Below are positions 49,447 to 58,483 of a DNA stretch of 64,000 nt, one piece after another. A model generated the notes under the pieces. The model was not told where the DNA came from, made no database searches, and saw only the letters and a program-made list of their open reading frames with translations. Location of the stretch: positions 186,001-250,000 of the forward strand of contig CAVYUP010000003.1 in NCBI GenBank assembly GCA_963771705.1. Direction: 5' to 3'. This DNA is from DATFVA01 sp963771705. GTDB taxonomy: Bacteria; Bacteroidota; Ignavibacteria; Ignavibacteriales; Ignavibacteriaceae. Within the stretch, counting starts at the first letter, position 1. Every line of letters begins with the position of its first letter. The translations under genes were made by a program, and so were the position numbers.

Positions 49447-52197
49447 TTACAGAGACACAGAAAATCCGAGGTTAAATGTCCTTGGTACAGATAAGAATAC
49501 TTCTGCGTCATCTGCTGTGTGCATACCGTCAAGATAGTTTAATCTGCCGTCACCGTTTCTGTCAGGATTATTCTGATAATATCCATTGTATTGTGAGTCA
49601 TCAGTTGCATCCTGTACAAATACTGTATCAAATAGATTGAAGATATGTCCGAATAATGAGACCTTTGCCCCTGCCAGTTCGATAGGCAACTGGTAATTAA
49701 AATGAAGGTTGAAAACATCATACTCGGGTACTTTCCAGCTCTGCTCTCCGTTGAAATATGCCTGAGTACGGCTGAACGGATCGAAGTCAGCATAATAATT
49801 GCCGTTATGCATCCAGTCAAACTGTACCTGCAGTTCATTAAACGGTATAAGAGTAAGAGCAGCTGCAACCTGTGTCTGAGGAGCGTCACCTACTTTCACG
49901 TCTTTAAGGTAGAAATTATACGTAACAACGTCACTGTTTCCACCGGAAGTAGTAGAATAATTTCCTGTAACGTTATCAGTATATTTCCAGTTGCCGAAAG
50001 AGGCTGCCATATCCAGTTTTACAAACCTTGCCGGCTGTATACCTGCTTCAAATTCTAATCCTGTGTGCAGTGAATTAACACCGCTTAACCTTACAAGTCC
50101 GTCTGTCTGGTCCGGATTAACTACCGAGCGTGTTACACCTCTGTCTTTCCAGTTAGTGTAATAGTAGTTTGCCTTAACGTAAACCATATTATTCAGAAAA
50201 CGGGTATTAACGCCGCCTTCGAATGACATAATCTTTTCGTTGTCAGGATTCTTAACAAGTATGCCGTTCTGATCGTCCATAACCTGGTCAAGTATCGGCA
50301 CCCTGCTTATGTAACCACCGTTTGCATAAACATCAACTTCAGGAATTATGCGGTAGCTGGCGCCTCCCTTAAACTGGTATCCTGTTATTGCGTCTGGATC
50401 AAGGGTGAGGAATCCGCCATCGGGTCCTTTTTTAAAGTGATTCTCATTTGAATATTTTATCATTGAGAATCCGCCGGTTCCATATAAAGTCCATTGATCT
50501 TGTGTGTACTCGCCCTGAACATAAGCTCCAAACCACTTTATCGTATTCGTGAAGTCGTAGGCGATCCTGTCACCCAGTGATTTAAGTTGCTGAGCAGGGG
50601 TTGTATCAAATTCATTGTCGGTCGAGATGTAGAACTGGCCGCCGAGCAGATCCCTTATTTCTCTGTAGTGATCAACTTCCGCGATTCTGCCGTCGATACC
50701 AAATGATCCCGTAAAATTCTCATTGAATCTGTAGTATGCTTTGGAAATAAGTCCGTAAGTCCATTGTTTATTTACGCTGTTTCTGTGAACAGCTCTTGAT
50801 ACGCTGGTAATCCTTCCATCATAAAGCGTGTCGATATTTCCTTCGTTTGCGGCAATGGTTGCGTTCCAGTCGATAACCTGCTGTTGTAAGGATCTGTTAT
50901 ATAGCATTCCGCTGCCGGGACTACTACCACCGCCTACACCGCCCGACCAGTACGCGGTGGTATAAAGTGAAAGGTCGTTGGCGAGCTGCGAATACCAGTT
51001 CAGGTTTATTATGGGTTTATGATAATAATTTTCTCTTTCCATTATATATGTTGGTGCGTATCGGTCTGCTTTCGATCCATCCCAGTATTGATTGTCTGTA
51101 TAATTGGGGTTTACTGAATTCCAGTTTGAATTATACAATAAACTTTGTTCAGCCAGCTTCGGATCCTTAAGCTCGGCATCTGTATAGCCAAGTTCGTTTC
51201 TTGCATATTCATGACTGAAAGCCGCTGCATTCAGTCTGTAAGAACGCTGACCATGTCTCTGCGGTGCTCCCATTGCATAAAGTTCAATCCTGTTATTCTG
51301 ATTTATCTGATAAGCTGAACCGAGGTAATAGGCCCATGCATCTGTCCATGTTTTATCAACATAGCCTTCTCCTGTTTTCCTTACGCCTCCAAGGCTTAAT
51401 GCGAACTTATTGTCAATTAACCCGGAGTTAGCAAATAAAGTCTGTTTAAAGAAACTTCCGCTTCCCACTTCGTTTTTGTAAAACACTCCTGATTTTGCCT
51501 TTGTAGGATCGGTAATAACATTCATTGTTCCGCCGACAGAAGGAGTGGCAAGGTTAACAGCACTTAAACCTCTCTGTACCTGGATTGAAGAGGTCGCATC
51601 TCCTATTCCATCCCAGTTTGACCAGTATACCCAGCCGTTTTCCATATCATTTATCGGCACGCCATTTATCATTATGGCTATGTTCCTCTGATTAAATCCT
51701 CTGACGTTTATTCTTGAATCGCCGGAGCCGCCGCCGTTATCGGTAGCATAAACGCTTGGAGTAGTGCTTAACACCAGAGGTATATCCCTCGATCCCAGAC
51801 GATTCTCTATCTCTCTTTTGTCTATATCGGTGAAAGCAACAGGGGTTTCCCTATCTTTTGCTCTATCTGCTATGACCTCAATGTTTAATGTAAACTGATA
51901 GTCTCTTAACGAGAAATTCAGAGTTACATCATTTTTAACACTTACCTCTTTTTCTTCTTTTCGGTATCCAATGTAGCTGCAGACAATTGTATAATCGCCC
52001 GTAGAAACATCAAGGGAATACTTTCCGTTCTCGTCGGTGGTTGTTCCTTGGGTAGTACCTTTAATTACCAGGTTGGCCCCAAATAGTTTTTCTCCTGTAG
52101 TTGCACTTTCAACAACTCCGGATATAGTATGTTTCTGAGCGAAAGCTGCAGCGGAGAAGATAATTATTAAGAGCAGCAGTTTGTACCAATTTGCCAT
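49447..52197 (-). CDS. TonB-dependent outer-membrane receptor
   Basis: A 916-residue outer-membrane transporter energised by TonB. A signal peptide (MANWYKLLLLIIIFSAAAFAQ) is followed by a carboxypeptidase-regulatory-like domain (TISGVVESATTGEKLFGANL ... TDENGKYSLDV), then the plug domain with INVRGFNQRNIAIMINGVP and VQRGLSAVNLATPSVGGTM, and a 22-strand-type barrel ending FNLGFSVSL. Two ATGs occur near the start; the second (52197) has GGAGGA at ideal distance while the first lies within that ribosome-binding site, so 52197 is chosen. The substrate is unknown and no neighbouring SusD gene is present, which argues against a glycan SusCD pair. Confidence 0.88.
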   Translation of the reverse strand: MANWYKLLLLIIIFSAAAFAQKHTISGVVESATTGEKLFGANLVIKGTTQGTTTDENGKYSLDVSTGDYTIVCSYIGYRKEEKEVSVKNDVTLNFSLRDYQFTLNIEVIADRAKDRETPVAFTDIDKREIENRLGSRDIPLVLSTTPSVYATDNGGGSGDSRINVRGFNQRNIAIMINGVPINDMENGWVYWSNWDGIGDATSSIQVQRGLSAVNLATPSVGGTMNVITDPTKAKSGVFYKNEVGSGSFFKQTLFANSGLIDNKFALSLGGVRKTGEGYVDKTWTDAWAYYLGSAYQINQNNRIELYAMGAPQRHGQRSYRLNAAAFSHEYARNELGYTDAELKDPKLAEQSLLYNSNWNSVNPNYTDNQYWDGSKADRYAPTYIMERENYYHKPIINLNWYSQLANDLSLYTTAYWSGGVGGGSSPGSGMLYNRSLQQQVIDWNATIAANEGNIDTLYDGRITSVSRAVHRNSVNKQWTYGLISKAYYRFNENFTGSFGIDGRIAEVDHYREIRDLLGGQFYISTDNEFDTTPAQQLKSLGDRIAYDFTNTIKWFGAYVQGEYTQDQWTLYGTGGFSMIKYSNENHFKKGPDGGFLTLDPDAITGYQFKGGASYRIIPEVDVYANGGYISRVPILDQVMDDQNGILVKNPDNEKIMSFEGGVNTRFLNNMVYVKANYYYTNWKDRGVTRSVVNPDQTDGLVRLSGVNSLHTGLEFEAGIQPARFVKLDMAASFGNWKYTDNVTGNYSTTSGGNSDVVTYNFYLKDVKVGDAPQTQVAAALTLIPFNELQVQFDWMHNGNYYADFDPFSRTQAYFNGEQSWKVPEYDVFNLHFNYQLPIELAGAKVSLFGHIFNLFDTVFVQDATDDSQYNGYYQNNPDRNGDGRLNYLDGMHTADDAEVFLSVPRTFNLGFSVSL

Positions 52198-52409
52198 AGG
52201 ACTGTCCTCCATACATAATGATAAGATATGTTAATTTATAGGGCTGGTTAAAATCAATCTCCTCTGAAATATGATTTCATATCCAAATATCTTACCCGCA
52301 GGATTCTTATGCAAATTAAATTTTATTAATTACTGAGTCTATTGCTTTTTAAAAAAATAATATTCTCAAATTCTTGTCCGGTAAATATTTAGCTGGCTTT
52401 GCTGGGATG

Positions 52410-52721
52410 TCAGATGGCTTTTTCTTCTGTCTTAACTTTTTTTAGAAATTCTATGAGAGCTTCAGATTCATTTCCTGCATATGTACCGTAAGCGTCTACA
52501 AGAATTCCTTTTACGCCTTTGTCAGTTTCCATAGCGTATAATACCGACATATCGTCTGGGTTGGATTCGCCTTCGAATCTGTAAACTTTCCGGACCCTGA
52601 CGTTATCCGGTGAGAGAATTGTCCCTGTTTTTTTAGCGGTAAATCCCTTTTCGGTCATCTCAAAGTTTTCATCGTAACCTTTGCTTTTCAGTATTTCTAT
52701 AACTTGCGAAAGTGTGTTCAT
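52410..52721 (-). CDS. Small conserved hypothetical protein
   Basis: A 103-residue protein, from an ATG with a TAGGA ribosome-binding site; an upstream ATG at 52739 would add six residues and overlap that site. The sequence has an N-terminal helix (MNTLSQVIEILKSKGYDENF), then beta-type stretches (VRVRKVYRFEGES, SVLYAMETDKGVKGILVDAYG). Similar small proteins are found in Bacteroidota and are often misnamed phosphoribosylpyrophosphate synthetase; it has no PRPP motif. Function unknown. It is an isolated minus-strand gene between the TonB receptor and a plus-strand kinase. Confidence 0.65.
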   Translation of the reverse strand: MNTLSQVIEILKSKGYDENFEMTEKGFTAKKTGTILSPDNVRVRKVYRFEGESNPDDMSVLYAMETDKGVKGILVDAYGTYAGNESEALIEFLKKVKTEEKAI

Positions 52722-52869
52722 TTTATGTCCTAATTCCATATCTTATTCCTTGCCTGTTTTTTAATTAAAGAATTTATAAAGTTTGAATACATACGTGATG
52801 CATCGTATCACATTTTTTAACCAGAAGGGGATTAGAATTATTTTGGAAATTAATCAATAAGCTTATAGA

Positions 52870-54660
52870 ATGAAACCTTTATATGATATCCGGGCGGTCC
52901 GAATTGGATTTTTCTTGATCCTTCTTCTAATTGTCGGTATAGGTATAGAATCATATAAAAATCTTGACAGTGTCTATACAGCTTCAGAAAGCAGGGGAAA
53001 TACTTATAAAATTCTTAACAACCTGGAAGAAATTATTTCCATACTGAGCCGGGCAGAAGAAAGCCAGAGATCATTCCTCATAACAGGTGAGGAACACTTC
53101 TTACAGCCGTTTGTTAATTCAAGGACGGAACTTATTAAAAACCTTAAGGAATTGAGTAATCTCGTATCCGGCAATTCGGGAAAAGTCAGGACGGTTGACA
53201 CGCTTAAAAGCCTTATTGAATCCAGGATGAATGTATTGGCTAATACTATTGAGCTTAAAAAACTGGGTGATAATAAAGGTACAATTAACCGCTATAAAAT
53301 GAGAGTCGGCAGCGATATTATGAACCGCGTTTTCGCCTTTGTGGGGGATATGAAAACCAGGGAATATAGAGACCTTGAACGCTGGGATAATCTTATTATA
53401 AGCTCAGTAAGAGAAACCTTTATAACCATCATCATAGGAACGGGCTTCAGCCTTATAATTTTCCTTATTGTCTTTTATGCCCTGGTGAGAGAAATTCAGG
53501 AGAGAAGTAAGGCCAATGAAATAATTTCTGTTGAAAAAGATTTTTCAGATAGGCTTATCAACAGCAGCGTCGACGGGATATTTGCATTCGATAATAAACT
53601 CCGCCTTACCCGCTGGAACCCGGGAATGGAAAGAATGTCGGGAGTTAAAAAAAATGAAACCAAAGGTAAAACTCTCAGGGAAGTAATGCCGGCTTTTTTT
53701 AGGGACGGAGAAGAGGACTTTTTTAAAAAAGCGCTTGAAGGCAGCCGGGTGAGCGCCAGGGGTAAATATATGAGAGATATACAGAATGATAGTGAGCATT
53801 TCGTCGAGGCACAGTATTCTCCTATCTTCGATAAAGAAGGTGAGGTAGTGGGCGGACTCGCGGTGCTTCGCGATAGTACTGAAAGAAATGCGGCACTCGT
53901 TAAACTTGAACATACTAAGGCCAGACTGGAGGAAATGGTAGAGGAACGGACCAGGGAGCTGTCTATCGCTAATGAGGAATTAAAGAAGGAGGTGGCTCAG
54001 CGTAAACTTGCCCAGGAACAAATAAATGAATCATTAAAAGAAAAAATCGTTCTTCTTCGCGAGGTTCATCATAGGGTTAAAAATAATCTCCAGATTGTAT
54101 CGAGTCTGCTTAACCTTCAGGCAGGCTATATTACTGATAAGAAAATCCTTGAGGTCTTTAAGGAAAGTCAGAACCGGATACGTTCGATGGCTTTGATCCA
54201 TGAGAAATTGTATCAGTCCCGCGACCTGGATAAAATAAATTTTTCAGATTATATAGATTCGCTGATACATGACTTACTCAAATCCTACCGCTCTCAGCTT
54301 AACCGGGTAAATATCAGGTGCGAAACTGAACAGATATTTCTTGAAATTGATCAGTCGATATTATGCGGACTGGTCGTAAATGAGCTGATATCAAATTCAA
54401 TTAAGCATGCTTTTCAGGGACGGGATGAAGGGGAGGTTGTTGTAAAACTGATTAACGATGATGGCGGCTATAGGATTATTGTTCAGGATAATGGTACTGG
54501 ATTTCCGGAAGATATCGACATAGAGCATGCCGATACTCTGGGGCTGCAGTTAGTAACTTCGCTGACTGATCAGATGGGGGCCCATCTGGAAATCAGATCG
54601 GAAAAGGGAACGATAGTCCAGATTACTTTTAAGAATGATTCCAAAGATCGAAAGCTCTGA
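52870..54660 (+). CDS. Membrane sensor histidine kinase (CHASE3-PAS-HisKA_2)
   Basis: A 596-residue kinase. Two membrane segments (about residues 12-30 and 177-203) bracket a CHASE3-like periplasmic helical domain (SRAEESQRSFLITGEEHFL). A PAS domain (about 220-340; SVDGIFAFDNKLRLTRWNPG) and a coiled coil (LEEMVEERTRELSIANEEL) follow. The kinase core is of the HisKA_2 type: EVHHRVKNNLQIVSSLLNLQ with the phospho-accepting His, then N-box VVNELISNSIKHAF, DNGTGFPED and TLGLQLVTSL. All catalytic motifs are intact. No response regulator is next to it, so it is an orphan kinase. Confidence 0.9.
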   Translation: MKPLYDIRAVRIGFFLILLLIVGIGIESYKNLDSVYTASESRGNTYKILNNLEEIISILSRAEESQRSFLITGEEHFLQPFVNSRTELIKNLKELSNLVSGNSGKVRTVDTLKSLIESRMNVLANTIELKKLGDNKGTINRYKMRVGSDIMNRVFAFVGDMKTREYRDLERWDNLIISSVRETFITIIIGTGFSLIIFLIVFYALVREIQERSKANEIISVEKDFSDRLINSSVDGIFAFDNKLRLTRWNPGMERMSGVKKNETKGKTLREVMPAFFRDGEEDFFKKALEGSRVSARGKYMRDIQNDSEHFVEAQYSPIFDKEGEVVGGLAVLRDSTERNAALVKLEHTKARLEEMVEERTRELSIANEELKKEVAQRKLAQEQINESLKEKIVLLREVHHRVKNNLQIVSSLLNLQAGYITDKKILEVFKESQNRIRSMALIHEKLYQSRDLDKINFSDYIDSLIHDLLKSYRSQLNRVNIRCETEQIFLEIDQSILCGLVVNELISNSIKHAFQGRDEGEVVVKLINDDGGYRIIVQDNGTGFPEDIDIEHADTLGLQLVTSLTDQMGAHLEIRSEKGTIVQITFKNDSKDRKL

Positions 54661-54662
54661 CC

Positions 54663-54974
54663 CTATTTATTCGCTGCCTTTTGGACAGAACTCCACCAAT
54701 CGTTCTTGATTATATCGTACTTAGCTTTCTGCTTTTTATCCAGAATAGCTTCAATGCTTTTTTTCGACGAATCAAGCGTGGATTTGTCAGCATTATTATA
54801 GTAGTTTTCTAATATATCTTTTACTTTAGCAGTCTGATCTTTCGTCAGCAGTACTTTCTGTTGTAGCTTGACTGACATTTCTTCTGCTGCCCCGTTTTTC
54901 GTCTGTGCATAAGAAGTTAGAGAAGCAATGAAAAAAGCCAGTAAAAACACTATTAAAGTTCTATGTGATTTCAT
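54663..54974 (-). CDS. Small secreted Spy/CpxP-like periplasmic protein
   Basis: A 103-residue exported protein with a signal peptide (residues 1-23, S-Y-A-Q). The mature part is charged and helical (LQQKVLLTKDQTAKVKDIL, LDKKQKAKYDIIKNDWW), with the L-T-x-x-Q and K-x-K-Y spacing of Spy/CpxP-type chaperone-like proteins. Homology is weak and the function is unknown. Its stop lies two bases from the end of the convergent histidine kinase gene. Confidence 0.55.
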   Translation of the reverse strand: MKSHRTLIVFLLAFFIASLTSYAQTKNGAAEEMSVKLQQKVLLTKDQTAKVKDILENYYNNADKSTLDSSKKSIEAILDKKQKAKYDIIKNDWWSSVQKAANK

Positions 54975-55153
54975 AATTGGAACCTCTGAAAATCTATCTG
55001 ATTATAAACTAAAACCATTTAATCGAATTGTCAATGAAATAACGTAATATCATTTAGATTAATACTTATTGTTTTATAACAATTAAGTAGCTAAATTCCT
55101 GCCAGCTTTGATTTTCCCCAAAACACTTAATTTTTAGAAGAAAGGAGTATTCT

Positions 55154-55696
55154 ATGAATACTAAAAAGTACACGTATTATCTGCTTTTTGCTGCACTTTT
55201 GCTTCCGGCGTCGTTATTTGCACAGAAGTCCGAAAATAATTCAGGTTTCTTCCAGGATGTAAAGCAGGATTATAGCGAATCCCAGGAAAAGATAATGTCC
55301 CTGGCTGAGGCAATTCCTGCGGATAAATATACCTGGAGTCCCGCTGAAGGTGTTAGATCTGTTTCTGAAGTTCTGATGCATATTGCCGGATCTAATTATG
55401 CCGTGCTGTCATTTGCAGGGATTAAAACGCCTGAAGGTGCTACTGAGGATATGGGGAAGGATGTTACAGATAAAGATAAAGTAATTTCAGCCTTAAAAAC
55501 GTCTTTTAAGGATCTGCAGGATAATCTTCAGAAATTGCAGGATGCCGACCTTGAAAAACAGGTTGAAATGTTCGGGCAGAAAGCGAGTGTAAGAACTGTG
55601 ATTTTTACCCAGATGGGTCACCTTCACGAACATCTTGGTCAGCTTATTGCCTATGCCAGAATGAATGGAGTAGTCCCGCCCTGGTCAAAGAAATAA
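55154..55696 (+). CDS. Secreted DinB-superfamily protein
   Basis: A 180-residue protein with a signal peptide (MNTKKYTYYLLFAALLLPAS ... FAQK). The mature part is a four-helix DinB-like domain with His residues placed as in metal-binding members: VLMHIAGSNY, and GHLHEHLGQLIAY near the C-terminus (H-x-x-x-H). The name refers to the DinB damage-inducible fold family, unrelated to DNA polymerase IV. AAGAAAGGAG precedes the ATG. Cell envelope location and metal binding are inferred; substrate unknown. Confidence 0.8.
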   Translation: MNTKKYTYYLLFAALLLPASLFAQKSENNSGFFQDVKQDYSESQEKIMSLAEAIPADKYTWSPAEGVRSVSEVLMHIAGSNYAVLSFAGIKTPEGATEDMGKDVTDKDKVISALKTSFKDLQDNLQKLQDADLEKQVEMFGQKASVRTVIFTQMGHLHEHLGQLIAYARMNGVVPPWSKK

Positions 55697-55969
55697 AATC
55701 GGACTGAACTGCTTCCGAAATTCCCCGTAAGAAACGGATATAGGGGCTTTCCGCAAAATAACACGTTTTGCCGGATAGTCCCTTAACTTTTTTTTTCAAT
55801 CGGTTTTCTCTTGTGAACTATTCTCTCCCGACTTATTTCAAAACCTTCTGGTACAAGGAGATGATCTGAAGGAGATTGAGTAATTAGTTATATTTTTTTA
55901 CCCCCGGAGCTTTTCAGATTTAATTATTTTAAGTTTATTTTTGGTGCTTTCTATAAAACCGGAAAAATA

Positions 55970-56875
55970 GTGACGGATATTGAAAAAAAGGCGGAATCGG
56001 AGTTATTGAAGTATCTCGAAATACTGAAAGCTCATGGATACCGGACCGAACAGCCTCAAAAAGGGAATTACTCCCTGGGTGCTTCTGTTGAGAGGGGTTC
56101 CGATAAAGTGAAGCTGCTTGTTTATTATGGAAAAAAAGGATTAAAAACAGTTTTGCAGGGAAACAGGGATTCTGGAATTTATACTGATGTAAACAAACTT
56201 ATATTCAATGAGCTGCCGTTTGATATAGAGGATTTTATTGAGCCGCTGATTTATATAGGTACCGATGAGTCGGGGAAGGGGGATTTCTTCGGACCCCTGG
56301 TGATAGCAGGAGTGTTTGTCGATGCGGAGAGTAAGAGAAAGCTCGAAGGGATAGGTGTAAAAGACAGTAAACAGATTGCTCATGCGTCTATAAAAAGACT
56401 GGCTGATAATATAAAACAGATTGTCGGGCCTGACTCATTCAGTATCGTCATAATAAATCCTCCCAGGTATAATGAGCTTTACGACAAATTTGGAAACCTT
56501 AACCGGCTGCTGGCCTGGGGGCATGCAAGGGTACTTGAGAATATCCTGACAAAAAAAGAAGCCCCGGCTGCCATAAGCGATAAATTCGGTAATGAAAAAC
56601 TGATTCTTGATTCACTGCAGGAAAGAGGAAAAAAGCTTGAACTCTACCAGTTCCCTAAAGCAGAAAAGTACACCGCGGTCGCTGCCGCCTCAATAATTGC
56701 AAGAGACAGATTCAATTTCTGGTTTGATATGAAAAAAAAAGAACTGAGTTTAGACCTCCCGAAAGGAGCGTCTGCTAAAGTTACTGAGGCTGCCCGCAGA
56801 ATTAATGCTGCGCACGGCAAAGAATATTTATCGCAGCTAATAAAGACTCACTTCAAAACCTACAGGTCACTGTGA
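55970..56875 (+). CDS. rnhC: Ribonuclease HIII
   Basis: Cleaves RNA in RNA-DNA hybrids. The 301-residue protein has the N-terminal TBP-like DUF3378 region (YSLGASVERGSDKVKLLVYYGK) that marks RNase HIII and the catalytic GTDESGKGDFFGPLV (D-E-S-G-K-G). VKDSKQIA and a later AAASIIARDRF complete the active site. GTG start. Its stop overlaps the start of the flippase gene by four bases (GTGA), so translation is coupled with the polysaccharide cluster. Confidence 0.92.
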   Translation: MTDIEKKAESELLKYLEILKAHGYRTEQPQKGNYSLGASVERGSDKVKLLVYYGKKGLKTVLQGNRDSGIYTDVNKLIFNELPFDIEDFIEPLIYIGTDESGKGDFFGPLVIAGVFVDAESKRKLEGIGVKDSKQIAHASIKRLADNIKQIVGPDSFSIVIINPPRYNELYDKFGNLNRLLAWGHARVLENILTKKEAPAAISDKFGNEKLILDSLQERGKKLELYQFPKAEKYTAVAAASIIARDRFNFWFDMKKKELSLDLPKGASAKVTEAARRINAAHGKEYLSQLIKTHFKTYRSL

Positions 56876-58407
56876 CAACAGCAGCCAAAAAATTCACCTC
56901 CACAGTAGCCGGTGCATCCATCCTGCTCACGTTTGCAGGAATATTGACCAGGGGACTTGGACTGGTGAGAGAAATGGTTTTCGCTGGTTCCTTCGGGCTT
57001 GGTGAAGAATTTGATATATACCTTGTCGGGGCGGTTCTGCCTCTTACTCTCCAGGTTATAATTTTATTTCTCATACAAAATTATTTAATACCTGCGTACA
57101 ATCATGTCCTCGCCGAGACGCCTGAGCAGAAGGACGATTTCATCAGAACAAATTTCTGGCTTTTTACCCTGGGCGGTATTGTTCTTTCTTTTATTTTATA
57201 CCTCAGTTCTTCTGCTATAATAAAGGTTTATCTGCCGTCAGCTTCTCAGGAAGTTCAGGCATCTGCAATTCTTATCTTTAACTTGTTTTTGCTGACTCTG
57301 CCTGTGAGCGCCTCAAGTTCGGTTCTTGTTGCTTACCTTCAGAATAGTTATGATTTTAAAACCCCTGCAATAGCACGGTTATCAGTTAATTTTGCTGTGG
57401 TTATTATCGTTTTTCTCCTGAATTCATTGTATGGTACTCTTATAATTCCAATTGGTTTTTTTGCAGGGGGACTCCTTCAGCTGGCCATTCTTCTTTATAG
57501 AACCAGGTTGAAACTTCTTAGCCCTCTCAGGTCGCTCATGGTTCGCCATCATATAAGGAATTCTTTGAGTTTTGATCTTGGACTCATTATTATCATTGAA
57601 ACACTCAGCCAGTTATATGCGGTCGCCGACCGCTATTTTGTGAATTCAGTTCAGACCGGCGGAATAGCTGCTCTCAACTATGCGCAGACATTATTTATAT
57701 TGCCCATTACAACTATTTCATTGGCTCTTTCTACAGCCTTGTTCCCTAAGCTCTCTCAGGATTATTCTTCTGCTTCAATAGAGAATCTGGAAAAGAGTTA
57801 CTTCGCGGGTATAAGGGTCAATATACTTATCTTTGTTCCTATAATGGTTATCTTTATTTTTTTTGGTGAAGAGATAATAAAACTGGTATTTCAGAGGGGA
57901 AAATTTAATCCTTCTGATACTATGATGACCGCCGGAGCCCTGAAATATTTCTCACTGAGTATTGTATTTTACTCTATCTATAGTATCCTGAATAAGATAT
58001 TTTATAGTGCTAAATGGATAAAGCTGCTGCTCGCGGTAACTATTTCGGGAATTTTTATTAAGCTGCTTTTAAACTTTTTGCTTGTCGATAGGTATGGACA
58101 GAATGGACTTGCATTAAGTTCATCAATAAGCTATTTCTTCTTTTTTATATCATCTTTTATAATTATTAATAAAAAATTGTCATTGAAGCTTACCGGTAGA
58201 GTCCTTAAAGAACTATTTCTTCATGTAGTGTGTGCTCTGCTGGCTTATTTGGTTGTTTTATCCTTCGATGCTCATATTATGAATATTCCATTATTCAAAC
58301 CGCTGTTATTCGGCGTTGTTTTTTTCCTTAATCTCTGGATTCTGAAAAGTCAATCGTTTTCCCTGGTGCTGAATTTATTTAATTCTGTGGTATACAGATA
58401 TAAATAA
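56872..58407 (+). CDS. MurJ/MviN-like lipid-linked glycan flippase
   Basis: A 511-residue inner-membrane protein with 13-14 predicted membrane segments of the MOP/MurJ superfamily. Hallmarks are GILTRGLGLVREMVFAG, FDIYLVGAVLPL and FNPSDTMMTAGALKYFSLSI. Such proteins flip undecaprenyl-linked glycans, lipid II in the case of MurJ. The following genes encode an asparagine-synthase-like protein, an O-antigen ligase/polymerase, an aminotransferase and glycosyltransferases, so a role in polysaccharide export (MurJ-like in capsule clusters) is as likely as peptidoglycan synthesis. GTG start overlapping rnhC. Confidence 0.85.
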   Translation: MTTAAKKFTSTVAGASILLTFAGILTRGLGLVREMVFAGSFGLGEEFDIYLVGAVLPLTLQVIILFLIQNYLIPAYNHVLAETPEQKDDFIRTNFWLFTLGGIVLSFILYLSSSAIIKVYLPSASQEVQASAILIFNLFLLTLPVSASSSVLVAYLQNSYDFKTPAIARLSVNFAVVIIVFLLNSLYGTLIIPIGFFAGGLLQLAILLYRTRLKLLSPLRSLMVRHHIRNSLSFDLGLIIIIETLSQLYAVADRYFVNSVQTGGIAALNYAQTLFILPITTISLALSTALFPKLSQDYSSASIENLEKSYFAGIRVNILIFVPIMVIFIFFGEEIIKLVFQRGKFNPSDTMMTAGALKYFSLSIVFYSIYSILNKIFYSAKWIKLLLAVTISGIFIKLLLNFLLVDRYGQNGLALSSSISYFFFFISSFIIINKKLSLKLTGRVLKELFLHVVCALLAYLVVLSFDAHIMNIPLFKPLLFGVVFFLNLWILKSQSFSLVLNLFNSVVYRYK

Positions 58408-58483
58408 ATATTTCATTAAGAATTATTAAATATGATTTTAACTATAAATTTTTTTTCATTCATTCTATTATTGAGAGCGGCAA

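Noticed and set aside
55697..55969. Possible small gene or RNA between the DinB-like gene and rnhC
   Set aside because: Contains a T9 run and partly paired segments, but no convincing stem, frame or conserved motif that I could support.
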